This document shows, piece by piece, positions 22,102-33,473 of a stretch of 64,000 nt of DNA. The notes beneath the pieces are model-generated. The model was not told where the DNA came from. It did no database searches and saw nothing but the letters and a program-made list of their open reading frames with translations. Numbering within the stretch: position 1 is the stretch's first letter; each line of letters begins with the position of its first letter. Made by a program: the position numbers and the translations under genes. This stretch comes from Ascochyta rabiei (Eukaryota; Ascomycota; Dothideomycetes; Pleosporales; Didymellaceae): contig NC_082416.1 of the NCBI RefSeq assembly GCF_004011695.2, forward strand, positions 1,612,001 to 1,676,000, written 5' to 3'.

Positions 22102-22641
22102 ATGCCTCCCTTCTCTAGATTGTTTGGCTTAAATAATGGTATAATTAGCAATACTGTACTATTTTAGCCTAGCTTTAGACGTGTTTACTCTGTCTGTCCT
22201 GTTATAGCTAATTCTAACTAGGACTAGGCATTTAGGACGCCTTATAAGGCTAGATAGGGCTTAATACTAATTCTACCTTTACCTAGTAAAAGTTAAACAG
22301 AAATCCTCTCTTACCTCTTACTTTACCTCTAGGGTCTAGGCAGCTGTCTGCGCAGGCTAAAGCTCTAACTAGGTAGCTAGTAGCATATAAGCTATCTATA
22401 CCCCTAGTTTTATTAGTTACTACTATATCCTACTTTATTTTAGTAAGTACTAACCTATTCGGTCTAGCATTTTTGTAAGGATAGCTAAGGGACTTTCTAG
22501 GTCTTTCTAGCACGTTCAAACACGTTTTAGCAGATAGCACCGCACAACACACCCTAGTAACCTTTTTAGACTGTTCCTAACCGCTACTGCCTACTACTAA
22601 CTATTACTAACTGTTACTAACTACTATTTGCTATAGCTGTT

Positions 22642-23534
22642 ATGTCTATGCCTGCTTACTACAAGATTAACATTGCTAAGAATAGTAGGACTACTAAGCA
22701 GTGCTGTATACTCTGTCTTTACTACATTACTAATAGTAATATCTATAGGGACTGTTATTTCTCTGCTAACCTAGCTTTGTAGGGTAGCCTACGTTATAGG
22801 GACGCCTAGGCCTACTACTGTAGAGAGTGTTATAATAGCAACAAGAATTGCCTATTAGTACGTGTTTTGTCTCCTTTTAGCTTGTTTTAGCATCTTTTAA
22901 CATATTTAGGGCCCTAATAAGTACGCTAACAGCTATTTAAGGCTTTCTAGCAATATAGCGTGCCTTTACTCTAGTTATTACATAGTTACTGCTACTTATA
23001 CTGCTATTATTAATGCAGCTAGCGTTAAGACTACCCCTATAATACCTGCTACTACTGCGCCTATATCTATTAATAAGAAGACTGTAATAGGCAAGTCTAT
23101 TGTTAACTAGGCTAGCTTATTGCTAGGTATAATCTAAGAGTACGTTCTGTCTCTTTTTAGCTTATTATAGCATAATCTAACCTTTATAGGAACTATTTAC
23201 TATAGGAGGACCTACTTATACTCTATAATAGCAGCACTTACACATATTAGTTAACCTTGTCTAGTTCCTACGTTAAGAAGCAAGATTAATCTAAGGCTAG
23301 CGCTGTTAATGCTAAGATAAAGCAAAAGAGGATGTTAGAGGAGAGTAGTAGCAAGTCTAATCTAGACGCGCCTATCACCCCTAATAAGAAGGTATTATAG
23401 CACGTTTTAACCTATTTTAACAATATCTAACTTCTTTTATAGTTAAAGTACTAGATTGTAGGTACTAGCAAGACACTTAGTTAGCTCTAAGAGGAGCAGG
23501 AGGAGCAGGAGCCTGCTAAGCAGGCCGCTGCCAA

Positions 23535-23565
<31 letters not shown>

Positions 23566-23655
23566 AAGAAGCCTTATAGTTGTAAGGCTGCCACTTATGC
23601 CTATAGTAGTAGTTGTAGTTAGTAGATGTTCCCTATAATAGAAGGTTTAGATTAA
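22642..23655 (+). pseudogene. Antisense four-exon gene inside the Gypsy element
   Basis: On the plus strand, opposite to pol and between pol and the 3' LTR. A consistent coding frame can be followed through four exons: 22642-22857, 22910-23139, 23190-23391 and 23443-23655. The three introns are 52, 50 and 51 nt. They begin GTACGT, GTACGT and GTATTA, end TAG, and introns 2 and 3 have a CTAAC branch site. Phases (0, 2, 0) fit exactly. Stops within exons are only TAG/TAA, as RIP would make from Gln/Trp codons. The start is MSMPAYYKINIAKNSRTTKQ, followed by a Cys-rich segment (CCILC, YCREC) that may bind zinc. A Lys/Ser-rich middle and a Glu- and Ala-rich tail with ten consecutive GCT codons (23536-23565) follow. 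Length about 286 codons. No family recognised. It may be an accessory gene of the element or a captured host gene. Confidence 0.6.
23536..23565 (+). repeat. (GCT)10 microsatellite
   Basis: Ten perfect GCT units in the last exon of the antisense gene, coding for poly-Ala in its frame. Notably unmutated beside RIP-damaged sequence; it contains no CpA in this strand, although it does contain TpG steps. Confidence 0.9.
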
Positions 23656-24687
23656 TAATACCTAAGTTTGTAGTTAGTAGATAGGTTTAGGCTGATATAG
23701 CAATTAGGTGCATTACACTCTTAGATAGTCTAAATAATACTAGGAAGGTGTTCTTCTATACTAAATTTTCTATATTTACTTATAATTATAACTGTATAAT
23801 ATAGTATATAACTTTCTTTATCTTCTTATATTAGAAATAGCTATAATAGGCTAAAAGATATCTTCTTTAGCTAGTCTGTATTTCTTAGGGTAAGGTAGGG
23901 TTATAGTTTCCCTTAGCGTAAACTATTAAATACTTATTAATTAAAAAACCCCTATAGGGAAAAATTATAATTAAGTAAAGGTATTTAGCCTTTTTAGTCC
24001 CCCCCTTTTTAAGACTTTAACCTTAACGTCTTATTACGCGGTCTAAGCAGTTGCTTTATTATTTTCTAGTATTTTTTTAGCGCTTCTTTAGAAAGATTTG
24101 TGCTAATTTCCTAGGAATTTTCTAAATTAGGGAATCTGTCCTACTTAATAAGGTATTCCTACTATCTGTTAGCTAATTACCTTCTGTTAAGGACTTTTTC
24201 TATATCCTACACCTTCTCTTCCCCTTTAACTACAGGTTCTTATATTTATTCCTATATAGTTAGGAGTTAACCTCTTAGTATATATAGGTCTAGCAGTAAC
24301 GCATAGAATACTAGGTAGATCTCTTTTATTCCTAGTAGGTCTACTCTATATGCACTAGGGCTAATCTAGGCTATAATAGTCCTAGGTCCTAGGTATTTCT
24401 AGTCTTGCTTCTTTTTTAGGCGTACTGTCCTAATGTTCTTACTAGAGACTAGTACCTTGTCGCCTACGTTAAAGGGTGCTAGTAGTTATTTCTTATCTAA
24501 GTGTTTCTTTTAATACTTATTTAACTTTTCTATGTTTACTTTACAGGTAGCCTGTAAGGAAATACCTCTAGCAGCTAATTCCTTTGCAAGCAGAGATTCT
24601 CTGCCTTTTAATGCTGAAGTAGGCTAATCTGTGCCCCTTAGATCTATACTGTAGCAGGCTTAGAAGAGTGTTATATTTATAGATACG

Positions 24688-24940
24688 TGTCGCGCAGCCG
24701 AGCCTGTGGATGACCAATGGGGTGCTCCCCTATCCAATCGAGCTTGCGGATTATTGTTGAGTGGCTCCTTTCTCCACAATTAACCACCGAGCTCCTGAGG
24801 GTCGCCCACAAAGCTTGAGTAAGCGAGATCACGTGATAACTAAATTTCCTTTGTACTTAAGCAACACGTTACACATCAAATATATAGACACTGATCAAAT
24901 CAATCGATCACCTGAGTATAGTCCTCCAAGCTCTGTCACA
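24688..24940. repeat. Young solo LTR inserted in Gypsy integrase
   Basis: 253 bp, ends TGTCGCG...CTGTCACA, flanked by the 5-bp duplication atacg (24683-24687 and 24941-24945). Removing it together with one duplicate joins the minus-strand integrase frame exactly (a YNNSIYVSINIT-type segment), which confirms the borders. Base composition is normal and shows no RIP signature, unlike everything around it. No full-length element with this LTR is in the window. Confidence 0.88.
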
Positions 24941-26781
24941 ATACGTAAATACTATTATTATATACAAATTCTGCAATAAAAATTTATAGGGCCTAATTAT
25001 CTTATTCTAGAGTACAGTAGCAACGTAAGTACTATTTAAGAGTCTGATTTTGCCTTTCTGTTTAGTTAGCCATCTGTCTAATAATAATAGGCCAATGTTA
25101 AGACTTGTCTTAAGTTTAAATAGTAGTTAAAGGTTTCCTACGTCTTTAAGTTTATTAGCAGCCCCTAATCTAAGATAATTTGTGCTGGCGCGCTGTATAA
25201 GCAGATAATTTCTCTAATCTAGGCATATGCTAGATCTTTTCTATCCTAATTAGCCTAAGCTAGTATATAATATAATATTTTAGTTAATTTACATACTACT
25301 ACTAGTATAGAGTTGTACACTAACCTAGCCACCTTACTAGAAGGTAATTCTATAATAAAATCTATTGTTACGTCCTCCTATAGTTAGCTTAGCACTAGTA
25401 AAGGTTATAATAACCTATACAGTTTATATTAGGTAGCAGTTAATCTCCTACATACTAAGTAGTTGTGGCAGTAGTTAGATACGTCCTTAGTAATACCCTT
25501 CTAGGTGTATCTGTGCTAAATCTTCTCTAAGGTCCTTTGTGCTCTAAAGTGTCCTAACATTAGGTTATTATAACGTTCTTTAATTACTTACACCTTATCT
25601 TCTAGCCTTATAAGCAAGATACGCTTCTCCTTAGCTATATTATCTTTTTCTACGTTATCTTATCCTATTCTAACATTACTTAACTGTTTTTTAGTGCTAG
25701 AGAGTTTGTCTGTGTTGTCTAAGTCTGTTATCAGCTCTGTGTAACTGTTCTCTCTTATTTCTTCTCTTTTAAGATCTCTTATGTCCTTTCTTTCTTTTAC
25801 AGACAAACAAAGGGTTATAGCCGCTACTAGGAGAGCATTAGGGTTCCTCCTAGTTAGGATCTCCTAAAGTAGTTGTATAAAAGCCTTATTATACTTTTAT
25901 AAGAGGTCTTATACCTCTCTTATATAATTAGAATGCTGTAAGGGTCTATCTATAGGGTTTATAGACCCTAGGTAATAAGTAATTACAAAGTTAAACTTAG
26001 ACAACACTAAGTATACCCTTACTTTCTAATAGCTAAGAACCTTTGTCTCTATAAACTATTTTAGGTTTTAGTAATCTGTTAAGATCTTAAAGAAGGTACT
26101 GTCTTAGTATCTTTGCCAATATTATAGGCTCTAGACAATTGCAAGAAGTCCTTAGTTGTAAGTATTATAGTTATACTTAGCTTAAATTAACTTCTTTAAA
26201 TAGAAGTCCACAGGCCTCTATTAGGCCAGCTTCCCCTCCCTAGGGACTAGTTAACTAAGGATTCCTAAGATAGCGCCTCCAGAGGCATCTACTTCTATCC
26301 TAGTCTGTCTCCTAGGTCTAAAATAAACTAAGATAGGTACGTTAATAAATAAGTTCTTTATATTCTAGAAAGCTTATAGGGATTCTTTGCTTAGCTTAAG
26401 AGGCTAACTCTCCTACTTCCTTATTACTTAACTAGATTTAGCCAAATTTGGCCCTTTCTAGGTTAATTAGGTTAATAGTAAGGCTAATTTAGAAATCCCT
26501 GTAATAAACCTCTAATAGTAGTTTATAAAGCCTATAAATACTTAGATATTATAAACTATGCGCAAGATTAGCTATTCTTAGATTGTTTTAACCCTGTCTA
26601 GATTAATGCTTACCCCTTTAGGTAAAACTATGTACCTAAGGTATTCTATATATTAATAGTGCTATTTACACTTATCTAGGCGTATATAGAGGTTTGTTTT
26701 GCAAAGCCTCTCTAAGACCTCCTTAACGTGTCTAACGTAGTCTTCCTCTGTCTTAAAGTATACTAATATGTTGTCTAGATA

Positions 26782-27215
26782 ACGTACTCCACGGGCGAGT
26801 CGGACACACAGGCGAGTCGGACACTCAAATTCACACCAAAAATCACAATTCTTACACCTTAATATCTCTACAACCACACAATAAAATTGTCTAGAAATTT
26901 AAAATCTATGCTGCATCTATATAAAAATAAAGAGTCTAGAAGCACTAAGCTCTATTATAGATACACATAGAGGTATTTAAAAGTACGCTAAAATAATTCC
27001 TGTATTTTATATCTTACTTACTAACTTCTACATTAAGAGGAGGAAAGCTAAGCGCTTCTATAGTCTTTATCTTTATATACATGCAGCGTAGTATATTAAA
27101 TTTTAAATAATTTTATCATGTAGTTGTGGAGATATTAAGGTTTAAGAATTGTGATTTATGGTGTGAATTTGAGTGTCCGACTCGCCTGTGTGTCCGACTC
27201 GCCCGTGGAGTACGT
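26782..27215. mobile_element. Pogo-type MITE in Gypsy reverse transcriptase
   Basis: 434 bp with terminal inverted repeats of about 105 bp (ACGTACTCCACGGGCGAGTC...) and TA target duplications (26780-26781 and 27216-27217). The uninterrupted RT sequence at 63370 confirms the insertion. No coding capacity. Each end has two copies of GGCGAGTCGGACAC. Confidence 0.92.
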
Positions 27216-28056
27216 TATATAATATAAGTTATATTAACTAATCCTATTAGTGCCTTATTTATATAGGCCTAAAATTAGGCAGAAGTATTTATAAGTCTAA
27301 ATAGCATTACTGTGTACTTAAAATGTCTATACCTGGTTTAAAAAGCAGTCTTCTACTTATCCCCTTCCTTATTTTAGATACAGTAATATGCCTTATATAC
27401 ATCTAGTTTAGTATAGAACTTAGCGTACGCTAGTTATTCTAGTAACTCTGTAGTTAGTAGTAATAGATAGCAGTTTTTAACTATTATCTTGTTTAGACCT
27501 CTATAGTCTACACACAGTTATAAGTTACTGTCTTTCTTCTTTAAAAAGAGAATAGACGCCCCTGCTAGTAACCTTAAGTGTTATATCTAGCTACGTTGTA
27601 GATATTCTGCTAGATACTTTCTAAGTATCTCTAATTCTGTTACAGATAGCCTGTATAGTAGTTAGTAGGGGGGAGTAGCTCCTTCTGTAATATTAATTGC
27701 TAGGTTGTGCTCTCTTTGCTCTAGTAGGACCTAAGCATTATCCTCTAATCCTAAATGCGCATAATCGCAATACACTTCTAGAATTAAGACTCTTTAAGCA
27801 GATATTAGGTTATATATACCTACTAAGTTCACTATATATATATATAAACGTCTACTAAGAGACTTCTTATAGTGCGTTTAAACTCTTTAGCATCTTCTAA
27901 CACTATTTTCTCTAGTTTAGGAGAGTCCCTATACTTCTACCCTTAGAAGAGTATACGCTAGCTTAAATAGCTTAGCTTAGGGTTTGTCTAGTTAATCTAG
28001 GGTAATCTAAGGTATATCTTGTACCTTTGTAGGTCTGTAACTACAAAAGGTATCTG

Positions 28057-28350
28057 TTAGACCTTCTGTCTTCTACAGGAGTTAATAATAGATACTTTAA
28101 CTGTAGTTACTCTATAGATAGGCAATTCTACTCTGCCTACACCTTTAGCTACTATTTTATTTAATAGTATAACCTCTAGATCCTGCTCCTTTGCTAGGAG
28201 AACTAAAATTAAGTTTAGTTGTAACCCTCTATCTATTAAGGCTTCTATTTTCTCTGCGTTACCTATAGATACTTTAACTGTAAGTAGGTATATATATTCT
28301 AGGTACACTACCTTATAAAGAGAGATTTTGTTTTTCTTCTTCTTAGACAA
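28057..28350 (-). pseudogene. Gypsy family-1 protease-like region
   Basis: The longest stop-free part of the family-1 polyprotein: 97 codons with a Lys-rich start (SKKKKNKISL) and the retropepsin-like core EALIDRGLQLNLI. The expected catalytic Asp-Ser/Thr-Gly is Asp-Arg-Gly here and in the second copy (62320-62420). That suggests either a family-specific change or the same mutation in a shared parent. Part of the element at 21900-29898. Confidence 0.6.
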
Positions 28351-29696
28351 TTTAATATAGGCTACAAGAGAGGAGATTAGGTCTTAGGCCCCTTGTCTTT
28401 TCCTAACTTATCTAGAGCAGGGTCTTTCTAGTTTACCTTTAGCTTTAGATAGTTAGGGCAGTAGTAACTGGTTTCTCTGTACTTAAGGCACGCGTTTTAG
28501 CCCTTATGTGGCCTATCTTAGCCCTTTTTACCCTTTACTAGCTCCTTATAGAACTTCTTAGACTTAAACAACTTTTTTAGGGTTTTTATGTTCTTCTCTA
28601 ACCTAGAGTTACTAAATTAGTGCTTCTATAGTCCTTTGTTAGTTATCTTACCCTTAGCTAGAGTCTTCTTAGGTAGCTGTTAGCCATAATAACCTAGTCT
28701 CTAGTTAATAATGTTAGCTTACTCCTCTACCTTTAGGATTGTGTTCCTTTAATTATAGGGGATAAGGAACAAGTCCTTTTATATGCTAGGGAGTAGTATA
28801 GTAATATATTCTAGAACTTAAAGCTCTAGTATATGTAAGTTACCTAGTTCCTCCTATAGTAAACGTATAAAGTCTAGCAGATCTGTAGGGAACTAAGATT
28901 TCTGCTACTTGTATTGCTTTAATGATTTATACGCTGCTTACTTGCGTTTAGCTAGCATTTCTAGAGCATCTAGTATAATTCTTTTTAGCTCTTACTACGT
29001 TAGTTCCTAGGTTAGCTAATTACAGTAGTTAGTTGTGCAGTAGGCCTGCTATAACGTCTTTAGGTTCTCTTAGAGGTACCTTACGCTAAAGTTAATCTTT
29101 TATTCCTCTGTAAGGATATTAACTAGAGATTAGAGGAAGTATCCCTTACAATCTCTCTTCTAACAGTTATTTTTAGCGTAGTTATACTTTACATACTTCT
29201 ATAGGGGTTTAGGTTATAGAAGGTTTATAGATAAGGAAGATTATAGTTTCTCTACTCCTTCTAGTACTTTTTAGAAGGATAGGATTATTACTAGATCTCC
29301 TTTGTTGTATTTGCGTCTAAGTTTATAAAGAAAGAAAAGTTCCTCTTAGTCTTTTATCTCTTATAACTATTTGTGTAAGTTTTCTAACTTATACTATTAA
29401 TTACCTACTTCTAGGCTATTCTAGCCTTTTCTAGCTAAAGCTGCCCTACAGATACAAATTCTAGAGTAAGGTGTACTGCCTAGAGGACCTACAGATCCTC
29501 TTAAGGTACTATAGACACTTAGTGTCTGTTAAGGTATCTCCTTATCTGCAGAGGGAGGTGTTACCTTACGCTCTACTAGCTCTCCTACAGGTAGGTTGTC
29601 TTAGTCCCTCTTTAAAGACAGTAAGCCTAGATAATTTAGTTTAAGACTTATAGTAGCTTAGGTCTATCTTTAATTACAATATAAGAGTAATTAGAA

Positions 29697-29898
29697 TATA
29701 AAGAGTGTATAAAGTAATTATAAGAGAGGATAGGGTTAAAGAGGATAGTAGGTGTATTAAGGTACATCGTGTGTAGTAATAAGACTAATTGCTACAGTAT
29801 TAGCAATAACCTCTAACACCTTTATATAGTCTGGGCTAACTAGCCCTATAGTAGCTCGCCAAGACAGGTAGAGGTACCCCTAGGCCTAGCGCCTAACA
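29697..29898 (-). repeat. 5' LTR of Gypsy family-1 element
   Basis: 202 bp, same length as its partner at 21900-22101. Its right end GCCTAACA is followed directly by the duplicated target gactg. Confidence 0.92.
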
Positions 29899-30289
29899 GA
29901 CTGCTCTATAAACTCTAAATAAAAATAGACACGCGCACTATTACTATCTAGTGTAATAATAAGAAAACTATACGCTTAGTAATAGAGGAAGTTTCCTATC
30001 TCTAAATTAAACTTTAACATGTAGATATATAAAACTATTAGATTAGACAAGAAGTATCTAAAGGTATAATTAAGACAGAATTCGTGCAGTTAGCAAATAT
30101 AATCGCAGACAGCATAACAAAGGTCCTACCAGCAAATAAAGAGGAGGGTTTCCTTTAATAACTTAGCCTAGCTATTACAGAGCTAGTATAGGTAACAAAT
30201 ACTATACCTCTTAAGGAAATTTAAGAGTAACTTAAAGACCTTACATTTGCATAACTACTAGCTTAATAAGTCTCTAAGCTAAAGGGGTG

Positions 30290-31502
30290 TGTTAGATAGA
30301 ACAAGCTCTAGTAAGGTTAGATCTGTACAATCGAGCAGGGACTAATAGGCTTGGCACACTAGCAAAGAACCTGAATCTCACTAAACACAGGGGAACAGAA
30401 AAATACAACAATTATTAATATCATTAAGTTACCTCATTACACATTTATTATACTACAGTGGTAGAAGGGTAGGGGTTGGGTAGGGGTAGGGTACATCACG
30501 TGATGTACCCCTACCGTACCCTACCCCTACCTACGCTAATTCCATGCCAAGAGGGTAGGGGTAGGGTAGGGTCCACATAGGGTACAGGTAGGGGTAGGGT
30601 AGGGTCTACATGGGGTACAGGTAGGGGTAGGGTAGGGTCCACATGGGGTACGGGTAGGGGTTAGGTAGGGGTTAGGTAGGGTAGGTGTCGGCGTGTAACT
30701 CTTTAACCAAAGCAGCTATTACAAAACTTTGTACTATAGAAATGTAGAGCGCGACAAGCGCTTTTAAACAGTCTATATACTGTGAGATTCCGATCAAAAC
30801 TGGTGGAGTTAGAGCAGTTGTTACGTGGGCCTATATTGTAACAACCTAGGATTTACACAACAACTGCTGTACCTCTACTAGTTTTGATTGGAATTGCACA
30901 GAATATAGACTGTTAGAAAGCGCTTGGTTTGCTCTAAATTTCTGTAGTACAAGGTTTTACAATAACTGCTTTAATTAAAGAGTTACACGCTGACACCTAC
31001 GGGCCCTACTCAGGCCTACCTCTTTCCTACCTCTACCCCTACCTGTAACTCTTTAACTAAAGCAGTTATTGTAAAACTTGTACTACAGAGATGTAGAGCA
31101 AAACAAGCGCTTTCCAACAGTCTATATTCTGTGCAATTCCAATCAAAACTAGTAGAGGTACAGCAGTTGTTGTGTAAATCCTAGGTTGTTACAATATAGG
31201 CCCACGTAACAACTGCTCTAGCTCTACCAGTTTTGATCGGAATCTCACAGTATATAGACTGTTTAAAAGCGCTTGTCGCGCTCTACATTTCTATAGTACA
31301 AAGTTTTGTAATAGCTGCTTTGGTTAAAGAGTTACACGCCGACACCTACCCTACCTAACCCCTACCTAACCCCTACCCGTACCCCATGTGGACCCTACCC
31401 TACCCCTACCCCTACCCCTGGTCCGTGCGGACCGTACCCTACCCCTACCCAACCCCGGGGTACCCCCTACCCTTTTGCCAGCGTACATTATACCATCTAA
31501 CA
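30290..31502 (+). repeat. 3' LTR of Copia 1, split by a hAT-like element
   Basis: Starts TGTTAGAT, ends ATCTAACA. Without the 1,032-bp insertion and one 8-bp duplication it is 173 bp, exactly the length of the Copia 2 LTRs. Confidence 0.9.
30454..31485. mobile_element. hAT-like fold-back MITE 1
   Basis: 1,032 bp in the Copia 1 LTR. Imperfect 8-bp target duplication tattatac/cattatac (30446-30453 and 31486-31493; the mismatch is a C/T transition). Terminal repeats begin TACAGTGGTAGAAGGGTAGG and TACGCTGGCAAAAGGGTAGG (right end read inverted). The outer arms are degenerate GGGTAGGGGTAG tracts, G-rich on the left and C-rich on the right. The core is two approximately 297-bp units (30693-30989 and 31044-31339), each itself an imperfect palindrome and inverted relative to the other. 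No coding capacity. The 8-bp duplication and CAGTG-like ends suggest a hAT transposase acting in trans. Confidence 0.82.
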
Positions 31503-31547
31503 TAATACATCATTATTAACTCATTACCATTACCATATAATCTGACA
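31503..31547 (+). repeat. 3' end fragment of Copia family-3 LTR
   Basis: 45 bp matching the last part of the LTR at 37207-37374 (ends ATAATCTGACA). Confidence 0.7.
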
Positions 31548-31585
31548 ATTTTGCGTGCGTGCTATGCTTAATTTGCTAACAGTTA

Positions 31586-33447
31586 ACGTACTCCACAAGC
31601 GAGCTGCCCACCCAAGCGAGCTGCCCACTTTTGCCAAGACCACATTAACACCACAACTACTTCGCGATACTACAGTACACAGCAGCAATATACTGTACTA
31701 AATAGTAAGCTGTACTAGTCTATAGTACTCTGCGCATCTTTACTGCATGTTCGTGCGTTATGCCCTGTCTTGCTACATATGCCACAGCGCCTTAAAGACT
31801 AAGTGCTCCCATTAACACGTGACCTCTTCTTTGCCTTCTTCCCATCACTACGGGCCTCAAACTCCTTTAGAGTAGTTAGCCGCACTCCCTTACTAAACGT
31901 TAGTGTCCCTTTACGCTAGATTTGCTTTCTTTTGTGTAATTTACGACGTGTAGCAGCCTTGTTAGCTGCCTGTAGGTCAGTGACCTGGTTGCGCACTAAA
32001 ACCAGTGAATGCGCCATTAGCTCTGCGCCTTTGGTGAGCTGATTAAGGGCGTCAACTATGGGCGTTGGTGAGCTATTAGCGTGTCTCTGAATCCTCTCTT
32101 AAATCAGATTTGATTGAGACCCAAATTCTAGGGTGTTGCTTGGTGTTTTAGACTCCTATGTGCTGTTGTCTATAGTAGGTGGTGTTAGTGTACGCAGGCG
32201 TACTTTAAGCTTTAATATTACAGCCTCTAGGTTAAATAGGACTAGACCAGCGCCTCTAAATCCTCCCTGTATGTTGCTATTGGTAATTAAAGCATTAAAA
32301 GCAGCTTTAAAGCACGGCAAGAACTTAAGTTTAGTAATACGCGTGATCTTGCTGCGCATCAGCCGCTCGGCTTGGCGGCCATAGGCCTTCTTTAATGGGG
32401 AGAAACAACCCACGTTAAGTGGCTGCAGCAGGTGCGACGAGTGTGGAGGCATGCACAGAGTGATAATCTTGTGCTCCTTACAGTACTGGTGGAATTCAAC
32501 CAAGTTATGGCTCTTGTGGCCGTCCAGAATAAGCAGCTGGTAGCTACTAACAGTGCGCGCCTTTGTGTGCTTATTAAAGTGCTTTAACCACTTAACTCTA
32601 AGCTCATTGTTGGTCCAGCCATTGTTAGAGACATTAAGAACCTAGTTGTTAGGTATACTGGGCTCCTTGTACCAGGCTAAGAGGTAGTGCTTGCTAGAGA
32701 AGATAATGAAGGGTGGGATAGACCAGCCCTTTGCATTAATGCCCTGGATAATACTTGTCCACTCACAGTCGCCCTGCTGCACTGTCTTTAGTCTCCCTCA
32801 ACGCTTAGAGCCTGTAACAACAGCTCCTGTTAATATAGTGCCTATTATAAAGCCAGATTTGTTAAAGTTATAAGTGTCTTTATCTAGGATACTATACTTA
32901 GCTTTAGTATTCTCTATAAGCTAGAACTAGTTGCTAATTACCTTAGGATCCTTATAAAGCGCTCTCTTGTAGTCGTACTTGCAATTAAACTTGACTTTAA
33001 GCTCTGGCTGACGTTTAACAAAGTTGGCAGCCCAGTTCTTGCTAACAGGGGTCTAATGGCGCTCAGCAAGCAGAGAATTGGCCATATCCTCTACATTAGC
33101 AAGCTAGGGCAAGTATCCTCGCTCGTCTAGCTTCAGTACATGCTGGACAATCACCTCCTCTTTAGTGCTAGTCATCCTTATCATGTTAGGCTTGCAATCG
33201 CGTCAAGAGAGCGTTCCTGCGCGCTAAGTGTCTAGTGTTCTTCTAGGAACTTTGTAGATTGCTGCTGCGCGTCACACGCTTAGCGTTGCGTCTTACTTAA
33301 TTGCCTAAAGAGCAAGCTGTATATCAGTTTCATTAAAAGGCTTTAGTAGGTTGCTGCGTTAAGGCATTATAAGTTAAGTGAAGTTTAGTGTGGTCTTAGC
33401 AAAAGTGGGCAGCTCGCTTAGGTGGGCAGCTCGCTTGTGGAGTACGT
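31586..33447 (-). mobile_element. Pogo/Fot-like DNA transposon A
   Basis: 1,862 bp, terminal repeats starting ACGTACTCCACAAGCGAGCT and TA target duplications (31584-31585 and 33448-33449). Minus-strand transposase remains readable: YNFNKSGFIIG (first acidic motif, Asp and Glu changed to Asn and Lys), LDGHKSHNLVEF (second Asp intact), MPPHSSHLLQPLNVGCFSPL (third Asp is Asn). A C-terminal zinc knuckle CGICSKTGHNARTC lies at 31745-31786, intact. It is the least RIP-damaged pogo copy; 32156-32503 is stop-free. Loss of two catalytic Asp makes it inactive. Confidence 0.92.
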
Positions 33448-33473
33448 TAACACAGTTCTTAATGTATTTAGTA

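Larger units (their letters stand above)
21900..29898 (-). mobile_element. Gypsy retrotransposon, family 1, complete and nested in Copia 1
   Basis: 7,999 bp, minus strand, with two 202-bp LTRs (21900-22101 and 29697-29898). The 5-bp target duplication is gactg (21895-21899 and 29899-29903). Minus-strand pol order is protease-like region (28057-28350, ALIDRGLQLNLI in place of a DSG core), reverse transcriptase (about 27.6-26.2 kb) and integrase (about 25.3-24.0 kb, with the YNNS and FQACY-type segment). The RT box reads YLDN in place of YLDD. Stops are mostly TAG/TAA at Gln/Trp codons. It carries a solo LTR, a pogo-type MITE and an antisense multi-exon gene, each listed separately. Inactive as it stands. 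Confidence 0.92.
17951..31502 (+). mobile_element. Copia retrotransposon 1, 5'-truncated, with nested insertions
   Basis: RIP-damaged Copia pol on the plus strand. It spans 17951-21899 and, after the nested Gypsy element, 29904-30289. Order is gag-like, integrase, reverse transcriptase, RNase H, as in Ty1/Copia. The RT active-site box at about 21219 reads YVNN in place of YVDD: both catalytic Asp are Asn, a typical RIP result. The RNase H end has LTTKAELLALL-type sequence. The purine-rich AAGCTAAAGGGGTG precedes the 3' LTR (30290-31502, 173 bp without its insertion). The 5' LTR and first part of the internal region are missing. Joining 21899 to 29904 gives the arrangement seen uninterrupted in Copia 2 near 53960. 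Confidence 0.88.

Noticed and set aside
24675..24989. 8-bp direct repeat atttatag around the unmutated insert, suggesting a hAT or SINE element
   Set aside because: The TG...CA borders with 5-bp atacg duplication restore the integrase frame exactly; the 8-bp repeat is a coincidence in AT-rich DNA.
30454..31485. Telomere or subtelomere repeat array
   Set aside because: Units are degenerate GGGTAGGGGTAG in inverted arms bounded by a target duplication, so they belong to a transposon and not to a chromosome end.
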